A stretch of 64,000 nucleotides of DNA. It comes from Lentisalinibacter salinarum (GTDB taxonomy: Bacteria; Pseudomonadota; Gammaproteobacteria; Steroidobacterales; Woeseiaceae). The DNA lies in assembly GCF_040706555.1 (NCBI RefSeq), contig NZ_JAPDRH010000002.1, forward strand, positions 186,001-250,000, given 5' to 3'. Below are positions 1-9,425 of the stretch, in pieces. The notes beneath the pieces were generated by a model that worked only from the letters and a program-made list of their open reading frames with translations, ran no database searches and was not told the origin of the DNA. The position numbers were made by a program, and so were the translations under genes. How positions within the stretch are numbered: the first letter of the stretch is position 1; every line of letters starts with the position of its first letter.

Positions 1-1
1 T

Positions 2-373
2 CTACTGGTGCGCGACGAGCAGGTGCATATCGTCGACCTGGACGACGCGCGCATGGGTCCCGCCGTGCAGGATCTCTGGATGTTCCTCTCCGGAGACCGG
101 GAGGAGCAGACGCCCCAGCTGGCCGAACTGCTGGCCGGCTACACGGAGTTCCGGCCGTTCGAGGCGCGGGAGCTGCGCCTGATCGAGGCGCTCAGGACGC
201 TGCGCATCATGCACTACGCCGCCTGGCTCGCCCGCCGCTGGGAGGACCCCGCCTTCCGCATCGCCTTCCCCTGGTTCAACACCCAGCGCTACTGGGGCGA
301 GCACATCCTGGCGCTCCGCGAGCAGGCCGCCCTCATGGACGAGGAGCCGCTGCCGTGGACGGAGCCCTGGTAG
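2..373 (+). CDS. srkA: Stress response kinase A (SrkA/YihE), C-terminal part
   Basis: Only the last 123 or so codons are present; the frame is open to the left edge, so the gene starts outside the window and no start is called. SrkA is a cytosolic Ser/Thr protein kinase of the APH/choline-kinase fold that protects cells during envelope and oxidative stress. The visible part begins just at the metal-binding region (IVDLDDAR, with the DxD-type aspartates) followed by GPAVQDLWMFLSGD and the alpha-helical C-terminus ending in the FPWFNTQRYW region; this matches my memory of the E. coli SrkA tail closely. It ends about 125 bases before the polyamine genes and is probably transcribed separately from them. 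Confidence 0.88.
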   Translation, partial: LLVRDEQVHIVDLDDARMGPAVQDLWMFLSGDREEQTPQLAELLAGYTEFRPFEARELRLIEALRTLRIMHYAAWLARRWEDPAFRIAFPWFNTQRYWGEHILALREQAALMDEEPLPWTEPW

Positions 374-408
374 CCCGGCGCCCGGCTTCCTGCGACGAAA
401 TCTTCCGC

Positions 409-437
409 TTGTTAGCATGGGGCTTTGGCCCTATTCT
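409..437 (+). promoter_or_regulatory. Candidate sigma-70 promoter for the DHS-like gene and speA
   Basis: TTGTTA at 409-414 and TATTCT at 432-437 are separated by exactly 17 bases, which resembles a sigma-70 promoter (4 of 6 matches at each box). It lies about 60 bases upstream of the start at 498, which is preceded by a good GGAGG ribosome binding site at about 490. Predicted by eye only. Confidence 0.42.
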
Positions 438-497
438 TCGCGCCCCGGCGGACCCCCAGGGTGAGCCGGGCGCCCATGCCATCCGGAGGTCCCCGCA

Positions 498-1469
<972 letters not shown>

Positions 1470-1478
1470 GGGCCGCCG

Positions 1479-3449
1479 ATGAGCGAGCAGACCGACGTGC
1501 GGGCGCTCCCGGAGAGCGCCGACGCCTGGACCATCGACGACACCGCCGAGTTCTACCGGGTGGAGGTCTGGGGCGACGGGTTCTTCCTGATCGACGACTC
1601 GGGCCACGCCGCCGTACGGCCCGACGAGGAGAGCGATATCGCCATCCGCATCGCCGACGTGGTGGCGGACCTCGCCGAGCGCGGCATCCAGCCGCCGGTG
1701 CTGCTGCGCTTTCAGGACGTGCTGCGCTCGCGCGTGCGTCGTATCAACGAAGCGTTCCGGCGGGCCATCGAGCGTCACGAATACGAGGGCGAATATCGCA
1801 GCGTCTACCCCATCAAGGTCAACCAGCTGCACGAGGTGGTCGAGGAGGTTCTGGACGCCGGCGAGACTTTCGGCCTGGGTCTCGAATGCGGCTCCAAGCC
1901 GGAGCTGGTGGCCACGCTGCCCCACCTGACCCGTGACGAGACGCTCCTGATCTGCAACGGCGTGAAGGACGAGAGCATGCTGTCGCTGATCCACGCGGGT
2001 CAGCGCCTCGGCAAGAACGTCATCCCGGTCATCGAGAAGTTCGGCGAGTTCGAACAGTGGATGGCACTTACCGCGGCCAGCGGGACCGTGCCCGCGTTCG
2101 GCGTCCGCGTGCGGCTGACCACCGCCGGTGCGGGCCGCTGGGCGGAATCCGGCGGCGACCGTTCGAAGTTCGGCGTCTCCATCCCGGAGCTCGTTACGCT
2201 GCTCGAACGGCTGCGCGACAGCGGCGGCGAGGAGGCGTTCGTGCTGCTGCACTTCCACGTGGGCAGCCAGGTCTCCGACGTGCAGGTGCTGCGCAGCGCC
2301 GTCAAGGAGATCACCCAGGTCTACGCCAAGCTCATCCGCCGCGGCATCGGAATCCGCTACATCGACGTGGGCGGCGGGCTCGGCGTGCGCTACGACGAGG
2401 GCGAGGAGAGCGGCATTACCTACAGCCTGCAGGAATACGCCAACGCCGTGGTCTCGGCAGTGCACGACGTATGCGAGGAACAGTCACTGCCCCACCCTAC
2501 GCTGATATCGGAGAGCGGCCGTGCCATCACGGCACACCACTCGGTGCTGGTCGTCGAATCCCTGGGCAGCTACGGCAAGGACATGATCGCCGACGACTTC
2601 AGGCCCGGCGACGAGGACCACGCGCTGGTGCAGAAACTCTACCGGGTGCTGGACCGGCTGCGCCGGCGCACGGCGCAGCGCAAGGCCGGGCCGGCGCTGC
2701 TGACCGAGGCCTACCACGAGTGCCGGGACGTGCGCCGGGATGCCGAGGCCAGCTTCCGCCTCGGCTACATGCCGCTGGAGCAGCAGGCACTGATCGAGCG
2801 GCTGTTCTGGAGCGCCTGCGCCCTCATCGCCGAGGGGCTGCGCGCCGCCGATTTGGAGCCGCCGCCGGCGGAACTCGGCATGATCGAGGAGGCGCTGGTG
2901 GACCAGCACCTGTGCGACTTCTCGGTGTTCCAGTCCATCCTGGACCACTGGGCCATCGGCCAGACCTTCCCGCTGATGCCGCTGGCGCGCCTCGACGAGC
3001 GGCCGGAGCGCCGCGCCGTGCTGGTGGACCTCACCTGCGATTCCGACGGCAAGATCCACCACTACGTGACCGCCAACGCGGACAAGACCTACGTGGCGCT
3101 GCACGATCCCCGCCCGGGCGAGCGCTACTACATCGGCCTGTTCCTGATGGGCGCGTATCAGGACATCATGGGCGATGCCCACAACCTGTTCGGCCGAGTC
3201 GCCGAGGCCCACGTCTACGCGGACGACGAGGAGCCGGGCAACTACTGGGTGGAGAAGATCATCCCGGGCACCCGGGTGCAGGAGATCCTGGGCCAGGTGC
3301 AGTACTTCGCCAACGACCTGGAACGGCGCATGAGCGCGCTCGTGCGCGAGAAGATCAACGCCGGCGTGCTGCGCCCGAAGCAGGGCATGGACATCCTCGA
3401 CGAGTACATCCGCACGTTCTCGCGCTCCACCTACGTGGAACACGAATAA
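1479..3449 (+). CDS. speA: Biosynthetic arginine decarboxylase
   Basis: Full-length (656 residues) PLP-dependent, fold-III arginine decarboxylase that makes agmatine from arginine in the first step of putrescine/spermidine synthesis. The PLP lysine is Lys113 in YPIKVNQ; HFHVGSQ, the glycine-rich IDVGGGLGVRYD loop and ESGRAITAHHS follow in the barrel, and the C-terminal domain carries LTCDSDGKI with the expected catalytic cysteine. The ATG lies 9 bases after the DHS-like gene. No agmatinase, agmatine deiminase, SpeD or SpeE gene is in the window, so the route from agmatine onwards is not shown here. A palindromic repeat pair and then a bidirectional terminator follow the stop codon. Confidence 0.96.
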   Translation: MSEQTDVRALPESADAWTIDDTAEFYRVEVWGDGFFLIDDSGHAAVRPDEESDIAIRIADVVADLAERGIQPPVLLRFQDVLRSRVRRINEAFRRAIERHEYEGEYRSVYPIKVNQLHEVVEEVLDAGETFGLGLECGSKPELVATLPHLTRDETLLICNGVKDESMLSLIHAGQRLGKNVIPVIEKFGEFEQWMALTAASGTVPAFGVRVRLTTAGAGRWAESGGDRSKFGVSIPELVTLLERLRDSGGEEAFVLLHFHVGSQVSDVQVLRSAVKEITQVYAKLIRRGIGIRYIDVGGGLGVRYDEGEESGITYSLQEYANAVVSAVHDVCEEQSLPHPTLISESGRAITAHHSVLVVESLGSYGKDMIADDFRPGDEDHALVQKLYRVLDRLRRRTAQRKAGPALLTEAYHECRDVRRDAEASFRLGYMPLEQQALIERLFWSACALIAEGLRAADLEPPPAELGMIEEALVDQHLCDFSVFQSILDHWAIGQTFPLMPLARLDERPERRAVLVDLTCDSDGKIHHYVTANADKTYVALHDPRPGERYYIGLFLMGAYQDIMGDAHNLFGRVAEAHVYADDEEPGNYWVEKIIPGTRVQEILGQVQYFANDLERRMSALVREKINAGVLRPKQGMDILDEYIRTFSRSTYVEHE

Positions 3450-3452
3450 TCA

Positions 3453-3510
3453 TGTAGGAGGGGCTTTAGCCCCGATTCATTGCACAATCGGGCCTGAAGG
3501 GCCTCCTGCA
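3453..3510. repeat. REP-like palindromic repeat pair, head-to-head
   Basis: Two related units in inverted orientation: GTAGGAGGGGCTTTAGCCCC followed by GATT (3454-3477) and the complement of GCAGGAGGCCCTTCAGGCCC followed by GATT (3486-3509). Each unit is itself a short hairpin (GGGGCTTTAGCCCC). The same family recurs three times at 45048-45307. Placement right after a stop codon is typical of REP/BIME elements. Confidence 0.8.
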
Positions 3511-3521
3511 TGGATGTCGAC

Positions 3522-3549
3522 AAAAAAGGCCGCCCGGGGGCGGCCTTTT
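3522..3549. terminator. Bidirectional intrinsic terminator between speA and the RRM gene
   Basis: An A6 run, an 8-base GC stem (GGCCGCCC / GGGCGGCC) and a T4 run sit between two convergent genes. Read on the minus strand the hairpin is followed by six T residues, so it should stop transcription of the RRM gene well; on the plus strand it is followed by four T residues and serves speA. Confidence 0.85.
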
Positions 3550-3584
3550 CGCGTCACGGGGATCGCGCGGAGCGCGAGCCTCGA

Positions 3585-3860
3585 TCAGTAGCGGTCGCGA
3601 CGCTGGGGTCGGTCCTCGCGCGGGCGCGCCTCGTTCACTCGCATGTTCCGGCCCTGCAGGTCCTGCTCGTTGAGCGCCTCGATGGCTGCCGAGGCAGCAC
3701 TCGAATCCGGCATCTCGACGAAACCGAACCCTTTGGAACGGCCCGAGAACTTGTCCATGATCACGTTTGCACTGGAGACTTCGCCGTACTCGGAGAAGAC
3801 TTCGCGGAGGTCGTCGGAGGTCACGCTGTAGGCCAGGTTACCGACATAGATATTCGTCAT
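3585..3860 (-). CDS. RRM-domain RNA-binding protein
   Basis: A 91-residue protein that is almost entirely one RNA recognition motif. RNP2 (IYVGNL, residues 4-9) and RNP1 (KGFGFVEM, about residues 43-50) are both complete with their aromatic RNA-stacking residues, and a short Arg-rich tail (RPREDRPQRRDRY) follows. Such small single-RRM proteins occur in cyanobacteria and many proteobacteria, often cold-induced, and bind single-stranded RNA in the cytosol. Convergent with speA and separated from it by the terminator. The roughly 220 bases upstream are free of genes and could hold a long 5' leader; I see no clear promoter there. Confidence 0.93.
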   Translation of the reverse strand: MTNIYVGNLAYSVTSDDLREVFSEYGEVSSANVIMDKFSGRSKGFGFVEMPDSSAASAAIEALNEQDLQGRNMRVNEARPREDRPQRRDRY

Positions 3861-4079
3861 CTTTCAATCACTCTGCGGTCCGTAGAACAACGCCGTCAGG
3901 GCAGCCAGACCGCCGAGCTTCTGACGGAAACCGGGCCGGAGTTCGGCCCGCCAACACTACGCAGGGCGGACCGTGAAAAAGCACGGGATCCCGTCATACG
4001 TCGTCGCAGTGTACTCCCGGTGCTGTCGCCACACCAGACTTATTTATCGCCCTCCGGCCCACAATTGCGGCCCGCCCGA

Positions 4080-5189
4080 TCAGCCGTCGGCCGTGAGTCG
4101 GCGGATGGCCTCCGCCTCCCGCGCCTCCGGTATCCAGCGACGGGGACTGGCCCGGCGCTCCGCCGGCAGGCCCTGCCACCATCCGTGGCTGGCCAGCGCG
4201 GTCTCGGCGAGAGGACGGAAGCTCAGGCCGGCCGCCATCGCGCCATCGTTGGCGAAGTGGAATGATCGGCCCTCGCTGCCCAGCATCGGCGGGAAGATCT
4301 CCAGTTCGGCGAGCAGTGCGGGCTCGGGCCAGTGCAGGCGCACGGGCGCCGCCGTCGTCGCCGCGATGCCCCAGAGCATGCCGCGGCGGTCCACCGGTGC
4401 CGCGGGACCCGCCGCGTTGAACACGCCGGGGGTGTCGTTCTCCGCCAGCCGCACGATCCACGGGCACAGGTCCCGCGCATCCACCCACTGGATCTCCGCA
4501 TCCGGCATCGCCGGCGCCAGGATGTCGCCGCCGCGGTGGAGGCGCTCCACCCAGTAGGTGAAGCGATCCGTGGTGTCGCCCGGCCCCACGATATAGGTGG
4601 GCCGGACGATGGTCGCCCTGTCGCCGAGCGCCTGCTGCACGATGCGGTCGCATTCGGCCTTCAGCGGACCGTAGGTTTCCGCGGTCACCCGCTCGACCGC
4701 CGGATCCTCGAGCTCGGCCAGCGGCCCGTCCACGTCGAATTCCGAAGCCGCCTCGAAATCGTAGACGGCCACGGTGGAGACATACAGGTAACGCCCGACG
4801 CGGTCCCGCAGCAGCTCCACGCTGTCACGGACGTGCCGCGGCACATAGCCCGAGTTGTCGATGACCACGTCCCAGGTGCGATCGCCGGCCAGCGCGGCCA
4901 GCCCTTCGTCGATGCGCGAGTCCCGGTTGCCGATCAGCTCCTCCACCCGGTCGCCGTAGGCGCCCGGATTGCTGCCGCGGTTGAACATGGTCACCCGATG
5001 GCCCCGGGCGAGCGCGTATTCGATCTCGTGCGGGCCGATGAATCCGGTGCCGCCGAGCACGAGGATGTCCAGCGGTCTGGCCGCCGGGCCCGGCTGCGCC
5101 ATCGCCGCGGCCAGGCCGGACGGTCCGATCGTCAGTCCGAGCCCGACGCCGCCGGCCGCGGCGCCGAGGAATTCCCTTCTCGTCGTCAT
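4080..5189 (-). CDS. NAD-dependent epimerase/dehydratase-family protein with a Tat signal
   Basis: A 369-residue extended short-chain dehydrogenase/reductase. Unusually for this family it begins with a twin-arginine signal (TTRREFLG, then a hydrophobic glycine/alanine stretch and a likely AxA cleavage site near AAAMAQ), so it is predicted to be exported folded, presumably with its cofactor. After the signal come the Rossmann motif GGTGFIG, the TVAVYDF strand region and the catalytic pair in YGPLK. Substrate not recognisable; related proteins are annotated as NAD-dependent epimerases or as isoflavone-reductase-like proteins. It ends far from the RRM gene and is followed upstream by the DUF6489 gene in the same direction (43 bases), so the two may share a transcript. 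Confidence 0.82.
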   Translation of the reverse strand: MTTRREFLGAAAGGVGLGLTIGPSGLAAAMAQPGPAARPLDILVLGGTGFIGPHEIEYALARGHRVTMFNRGSNPGAYGDRVEELIGNRDSRIDEGLAALAGDRTWDVVIDNSGYVPRHVRDSVELLRDRVGRYLYVSTVAVYDFEAASEFDVDGPLAELEDPAVERVTAETYGPLKAECDRIVQQALGDRATIVRPTYIVGPGDTTDRFTYWVERLHRGGDILAPAMPDAEIQWVDARDLCPWIVRLAENDTPGVFNAAGPAAPVDRRGMLWGIAATTAAPVRLHWPEPALLAELEIFPPMLGSEGRSFHFANDGAMAAGLSFRPLAETALASHGWWQGLPAERRASPRRWIPEAREAEAIRRLTADG

Positions 5190-5231
5190 GCGCTCCCCCT
5201 TTTGTGAGACGCGATAGCCGCCGGTCGGCGG

Positions 5232-5552
5232 CTATTTCTTCTTCTTGGTGGTCCGCCGCGCCGGAGACGTTTCTTCTTCCTCCTCCGTCTCCATCGTCGC
5301 TTCGGGCGCCTGGCGCCCGCGCAGCGCCGTGCCAACGGCCTTGCCGAGGAAGCGCTGCACCTGCGCCGAGGTCTCCAGACCCTGGCTGACCCAGGCGTTG
5401 AAGAGCTTCGATGCATCGAAATTCTTGATGTCGTTCTCCACCCGCTTCTGCAGCGCGTCCACTGCTTTCTTCTGCAGCCCGCTCACGTCCGGCAGGCCGA
5501 GGCTGTCGCGGAACTCCTTCGGCGTCAGGTCGAATTCGAGTTTGATCTTCAT
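5232..5552 (-). CDS. DUF6489-like small protein with a Lys-rich tail
   Basis: A 106-residue soluble protein of unknown function. It starts with MKIKLEFDLTPKEFRDSLGLPDV, a pattern I associate with the DUF6489 family, then an amphipathic helical segment, an acidic run (ETEEEEE) and a basic tail ending in KKKK. No signal peptide, no membrane segment, no recognisable catalytic motif. It sits 27 bases downstream of the monooxygenase gene and 43 bases upstream of the Tat-exported SDR gene on the same strand, so the three may form one operon. The family assignment is from memory of the N-terminal motif. Confidence 0.66.
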   Translation of the reverse strand: MKIKLEFDLTPKEFRDSLGLPDVSGLQKKAVDALQKRVENDIKNFDASKLFNAWVSQGLETSAQVQRFLGKAVGTALRGRQAPEATMETEEEEETSPARRTTKKKK

Positions 5553-5579
5553 GCTGTCTTCCTCCGCGTTGCCGCCCGC

Positions 5580-7025
5580 TCAGTCCGCCAGGCGATAATT
5601 GCGTTCGTCGAAGTGGCGGGTCCGCCACCAGTACTCCGGCGTGTTGCCGGCCCAGTTGTTCGTGATGCGGCCGTGGTCCATGTACCAGCTGCGCCCCACC
5701 AGCGCCCAGGCCTTGTGTTCCAGGCGCCGCTGCAGCTTCTCGTTGTACTGTCGCTGGACCTCCTCCAGCACCTCCACCCGCTCGGCGCCCCGCGCGCGCA
5801 TCAGCTCCAGGCATTCGATGATGTAGCGCACCTGGCACTCGATCATGATGACGATGGAGGAGTGACCGAGGTTGGTATTCGGGCCGTAGGTCATGAACAG
5901 GTTGGGGAATCCGGCCACCGTGATGCCGAGGTACGCCTGGGCGCCCCCGCTCCAGGCATCTCGCAATGCCCGGCCGTTCGTGCCGGTGATCTCCATCGGC
6001 GCCAGGAATGGATTCGTGCGGAAGCCGGTGGCGAGAATCAGCACGTCCGCCGGAATCTCCCGCCCGTCCCGGGTTCGAACGCCGTTCGGCGTGACCCGCT
6101 CGATCCGCTCCGTCACCAGTTCAACGTCGTCCCGGTCCAGTGTCTCGTAGTAATCGTCCGAGAACAGGATGCGCTTGGCGCCGAACGGGTAGTCCGGCAC
6201 GAGCTTCTCGCGCAGCTCCGGGTCACGGATGGCCTCCTCGAGATACTTCTTCGTCTGACGCCTGCCCCACCACTTGTACAGCCGGTTCAGGCCCATCATC
6301 GGATACAGCACCAGCTCGCTCATCAGCCAGATGCGCAGGCGATAGAGACGCTGCAGGAACGGCATGCGCTGGCCCAGCCATTTCTCGAACTCGGTGTACT
6401 CCCGGTCGTTCTTCGGCAGCATCCAGTTCGCCGTGCGCTGGAAGACGGTGAGCGAGCGCACCTTCGGCGCGATCGCGGGCACGAACTGCACCGCGCTGGC
6501 CGCATTGCCGATGACCGCCACGTCGCGTCCGGTCAGGTCGACGTCGTGGTCCCAGCGGGCGGAGTGGAACGAGGGGCCGGTGAATTCGTCGAGGCCCGGT
6601 ATCTCCGGCATGAACGGCCGGCTGAGCTGACCGACGCCGGTGACGAAGACGTCGAAGACCTCCTCCGAGCCGTCGCCGAGCGTCAGATGCCAGTGGGCGT
6701 GGTCGTCGTCCCAGCGCGCCTTCGCCACCTCGGTGTCGAAGCGGATATGCGGATAAAGCCCGTACTTCGCCGCGCAATGCTCCAGGTAGCGCAGGATCTC
6801 GGGCTGGTGGGACCACTTGTGGCTCCAGCGCGGGTTCGGTTCGAAGGAATAGGAATACAGGGCCGAGGGGATGTCGCACTCGGCACCCGGATAGGTGTTG
6901 TCGCGCCAGGTGCCGCCGATGGCGTCGGCCTTCTCGAACAGGGTGAAGTCCTCGAAGCCGGCCTCCCGCAGCTTGATGCCCATGCACAGACCGGAGAATC
7001 CCGTACCGACTACGGCGATGCGCAT
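5580..7025 (-). CDS. Flavin-containing monooxygenase, Baeyer-Villiger type
   Basis: A 481-residue FAD/NADPH monooxygenase. The frame is open further upstream, but the start at 7025 is chosen because it puts MRIAVVGTGFSG (FAD-binding GxGxxG) at the N-terminus and follows an AAGGGGT ribosome site. The type I Baeyer-Villiger fingerprint FxGxxxHxxxW is visible as FTGPSFHSARWD, followed by the NADP site VAVIGNAASAVQ and the ATGF motif (LILATGFRTNPF). These enzymes insert oxygen next to carbonyl groups of ketones or oxidise soft nucleophiles; the substrate here is unknown. Likely cytosolic. Divergent from the antiporter gene, with 140 bases in between. Confidence 0.9.
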   Translation of the reverse strand: MRIAVVGTGFSGLCMGIKLREAGFEDFTLFEKADAIGGTWRDNTYPGAECDIPSALYSYSFEPNPRWSHKWSHQPEILRYLEHCAAKYGLYPHIRFDTEVAKARWDDDHAHWHLTLGDGSEEVFDVFVTGVGQLSRPFMPEIPGLDEFTGPSFHSARWDHDVDLTGRDVAVIGNAASAVQFVPAIAPKVRSLTVFQRTANWMLPKNDREYTEFEKWLGQRMPFLQRLYRLRIWLMSELVLYPMMGLNRLYKWWGRRQTKKYLEEAIRDPELREKLVPDYPFGAKRILFSDDYYETLDRDDVELVTERIERVTPNGVRTRDGREIPADVLILATGFRTNPFLAPMEITGTNGRALRDAWSGGAQAYLGITVAGFPNLFMTYGPNTNLGHSSIVIMIECQVRYIIECLELMRARGAERVEVLEEVQRQYNEKLQRRLEHKAWALVGRSWYMDHGRITNNWAGNTPEYWWRTRHFDERNYRLAD

Positions 7026-7165
7026 GGCACCCCTTCGCTTGCAGGCTGTTCGGTCTCCATAGACCGCCAGTCTACCGAATTCGGCGCCCCGCGATAATGC
7101 GTCGCCGCAGGGCAGCTCCAACCTGCGCATGCCATAATGACTGCGTTCAAGCCGCACGAGAGCCT

Positions 7166-8398
7166 ATGGAACTCTTCTACATTCTGCTCGTACTGCTTCT
7201 CGTCACCCGCGTCTTCGGCGAGTGCGCCACCCGCTTCGGTCAGCCGGTCCTCGTCGGCGAACTGCTGGGCGGCGTCATCCTCGGCATCGTGGCCACCTCG
7301 TTCAGCGACACCTTTCCCGTGCTCGCCGACGTGAATCATAACGAGGTCTTCAAGGCCATCACGGAGCTGGGCATCTTCTTCCTCATGCTGGTGGCCGGCA
7401 TGGAGATGCGGCCGAAGGACCTCACCGAGGCCTCGAGCTCCGCAGCGGCGGTCGCGATAGGCGGCATGGTCCTGCCGCTTGCGCTCGGCATGGGAATCGC
7501 CTGGGTCTGGCTGCCGGAATCCGATTGGCGCTTCGCCCAGACGCTGTTCGTCGGCGTCGCGCTATCGGTGACGGCAGTACCCATCACCATCGCAGCGCTC
7601 ATGGATCTCGGCAAGCAGGGCACGGCCGTCGGCAAGATCATCGTTTCCGCGGCGGTCTTCGACGACATCATCAGCCTGTTCCTCCTCGCCGTACTCACGG
7701 CCCTCCTGCAGACCGGCGGCGGCGTCACCGCGTCGACGTTGCTGTCCCTGGGCGGCAAGGTGCTGCTTTTCTTCGTGCTGGTGACCTTGGCCGGACGCTA
7801 TCTCATGCCCTTGACGGGACGCCTGACCGAACGCCTGCAGATCGGCCATATCGAATTCAGCCTGCTCATGGCCTGGGGCTTCGGGCTGGCACTTCTCGCC
7901 GAGCAGCTCGGCATGCATTTCATCCTCGGTGCCTACGCGGCAGGGCTGTTCTTCAAGCGGGAAACCATCGACCCGGAGATACACGAGGAACTCTTCGAGC
8001 GTACCCGCACCTTCACGGCCGGGTTTCTCGCACCGATATTCTTCGCCTCCATCGGCATGGCTATCGACCTGGCGGCCATCACGGCCGTGCCCGGATTCCT
8101 GCTGGCACTGATCGCCGTCGCGTTCGTCGGCAAACTGGCGGGCGCAGGGCTCGCTGCCAGGATGACCGGCCTCTCCAACCGGGAGTCTCTCGCCGCCGGA
8201 GTCGGCATGAACGCGAGAGGTGCCGTCGAGCTGATCGTGGCGGGGATCGCGCTCGAGGCCGGGTTGTTCTCCCATCCGGAGCCGGTGCCGGAAATCGTAG
8301 GCAGCCTGTTCTCGGCCATCGTGATCATGGCCATCGTGACCACGGTACTCTCGCCGATCTGGCTGCGCTTCCTGCTGGGCAATCGCGACAACGGGTGA
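7166..8398 (+). CDS. Cation:proton antiporter, CPA2 (KefB/NapA-like) family
   Basis: A 410-residue integral membrane protein with about 12 hydrophobic segments. The start at 7166 (MELFYILLVLLL) is preferred over an in-frame upstream codon at 7097, which would add a polar, Cys-containing leader. Family motifs: RFGQPVLVGELLGGVILG in the second helix, FFLMLVAGMEM, and the paired aspartates in VFDDIISLF at about residue 170, the ion-binding site of the CPA2 fold. No RCK/TrkA-N domain follows, so it is a bare transport domain. Probably exchanges Na+ or K+ for H+ and serves pH or sodium balance, fitting a cell with a sodium-pumping Nqr; ion choice is not determined. Confidence 0.88.
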   Translation: MELFYILLVLLLVTRVFGECATRFGQPVLVGELLGGVILGIVATSFSDTFPVLADVNHNEVFKAITELGIFFLMLVAGMEMRPKDLTEASSSAAAVAIGGMVLPLALGMGIAWVWLPESDWRFAQTLFVGVALSVTAVPITIAALMDLGKQGTAVGKIIVSAAVFDDIISLFLLAVLTALLQTGGGVTASTLLSLGGKVLLFFVLVTLAGRYLMPLTGRLTERLQIGHIEFSLLMAWGFGLALLAEQLGMHFILGAYAAGLFFKRETIDPEIHEELFERTRTFTAGFLAPIFFASIGMAIDLAAITAVPGFLLALIAVAFVGKLAGAGLAARMTGLSNRESLAAGVGMNARGAVELIVAGIALEAGLFSHPEPVPEIVGSLFSAIVIMAIVTTVLSPIWLRFLLGNRDNG

Positions 8399-8414
8399 GG
8401 CGGCGTCCGGCGAC

Positions 8415-9329
8415 TCAGCGCGGGCACTCCTCATTGCGAATCTCGATCAGCGCCCGCATGCGCGCGGCATAGCGTTCCTGCTCCTCGACGAAGAGACGGC
8501 GCCCGAGGCTCCACGCTTGCGCCCGCAGCTCGGCGCTGCGGCGCCGGCTGAGGGCGATCAGCGCAGCGCGCTCGTCGGCGGCCCCGCCGGCCTCTTCTTC
8601 CAGCGTCGCGCGCAACACGGCGAGATCGTGGTCGTCGCCGAGGAGATCGCTCAGGCGTTTCGTCTCCTTGTAGCGCGCCTTGGTCACCTTCGGCCAGATC
8701 GGCGTCAGCAGCCGCAGATGGTAGCGGTGGTACTTCACCCGCTTGCGCCACTCGTGGAAGTCGCGTGACGTGCCGTCGTCTGCCGCCGACGCCATCGCCC
8801 TGCGAGCCCGCTTGTAGGTCTTCGCAAGACCCGCCTCGAGCGCGTCCGCCCCGCCCGAATCGAGCCGCCAGCCTTCGATGCGTGCCAGCGCCTCCGGCAG
8901 CTCGGCGCGAATCAAGTCGATCTTCTCCCTCGCATCGCGCTCCTCCGTCATGGTCTCGCGCCGCTTGCCGAGCCATGCATCGATGCCGGCGTAGGCGTCC
9001 TCGTCCAGATCGTCCGCGTAATGCTCCATCAGGGCGGCGACGGATTCCTGCATCGAGGTGGCATCGCGCAGAGCGGAGAGTTCGCCGGCCAGATCCCGGA
9101 ACCAGGCGTTTTCGGCGGCGTAGTCGGGGAAGTCCGGCCGCACCAGCCGGATGAGACCGCGGATCTTCTTGCAGCGTTTGCGGAACTCGTGCACCGCCTC
9201 GTGCAGGTCGTCGTCCGCGCCCTCCAGATCCTCTATCGCCTTCGCGACCTGTTCGCTGGCCACACGTTTCAGGAATTCCCCGGTGGTTTCGTTTCCGAGC
9301 AGCCGGTAGGCCATAGGCGGGTTCTCCAT
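8415..9329 (-). CDS. CHAD domain-containing protein
   Basis: A 304-residue all-helical protein made of one CHAD domain (conserved histidine alpha-helical domain), which binds inorganic polyphosphate through conserved His/Arg/Lys residues. The paired motifs are visible: HEAVHEFRKRCKKIRGLIRL near residue 45 and FHEWRKRVKYHRYHLRLL near residue 190. No CYTH triphosphatase domain is attached, so it is a stand-alone CHAD protein, expected to associate with polyphosphate granules. A second start at 9314 (MAYRLLGNE) has a better-spaced GGAGA site and may be the true one. Convergent with the antiporter gene, 16 bases apart. Confidence 0.9.
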   Translation of the reverse strand: MENPPMAYRLLGNETTGEFLKRVASEQVAKAIEDLEGADDDLHEAVHEFRKRCKKIRGLIRLVRPDFPDYAAENAWFRDLAGELSALRDATSMQESVAALMEHYADDLDEDAYAGIDAWLGKRRETMTEERDAREKIDLIRAELPEALARIEGWRLDSGGADALEAGLAKTYKRARRAMASAADDGTSRDFHEWRKRVKYHRYHLRLLTPIWPKVTKARYKETKRLSDLLGDDHDLAVLRATLEEEAGGAADERAALIALSRRRSAELRAQAWSLGRRLFVEEQERYAARMRALIEIRNEECPR

Positions 9330-9425
9330 CGCTCACGTTCACCCGACTGTGGCATACCGCCGCAGCAGCGATAAATACGGGGAAGCCGGCCCGCCCGCGG
9401 CACGATCCGTCTGTCCCCGCTATCA

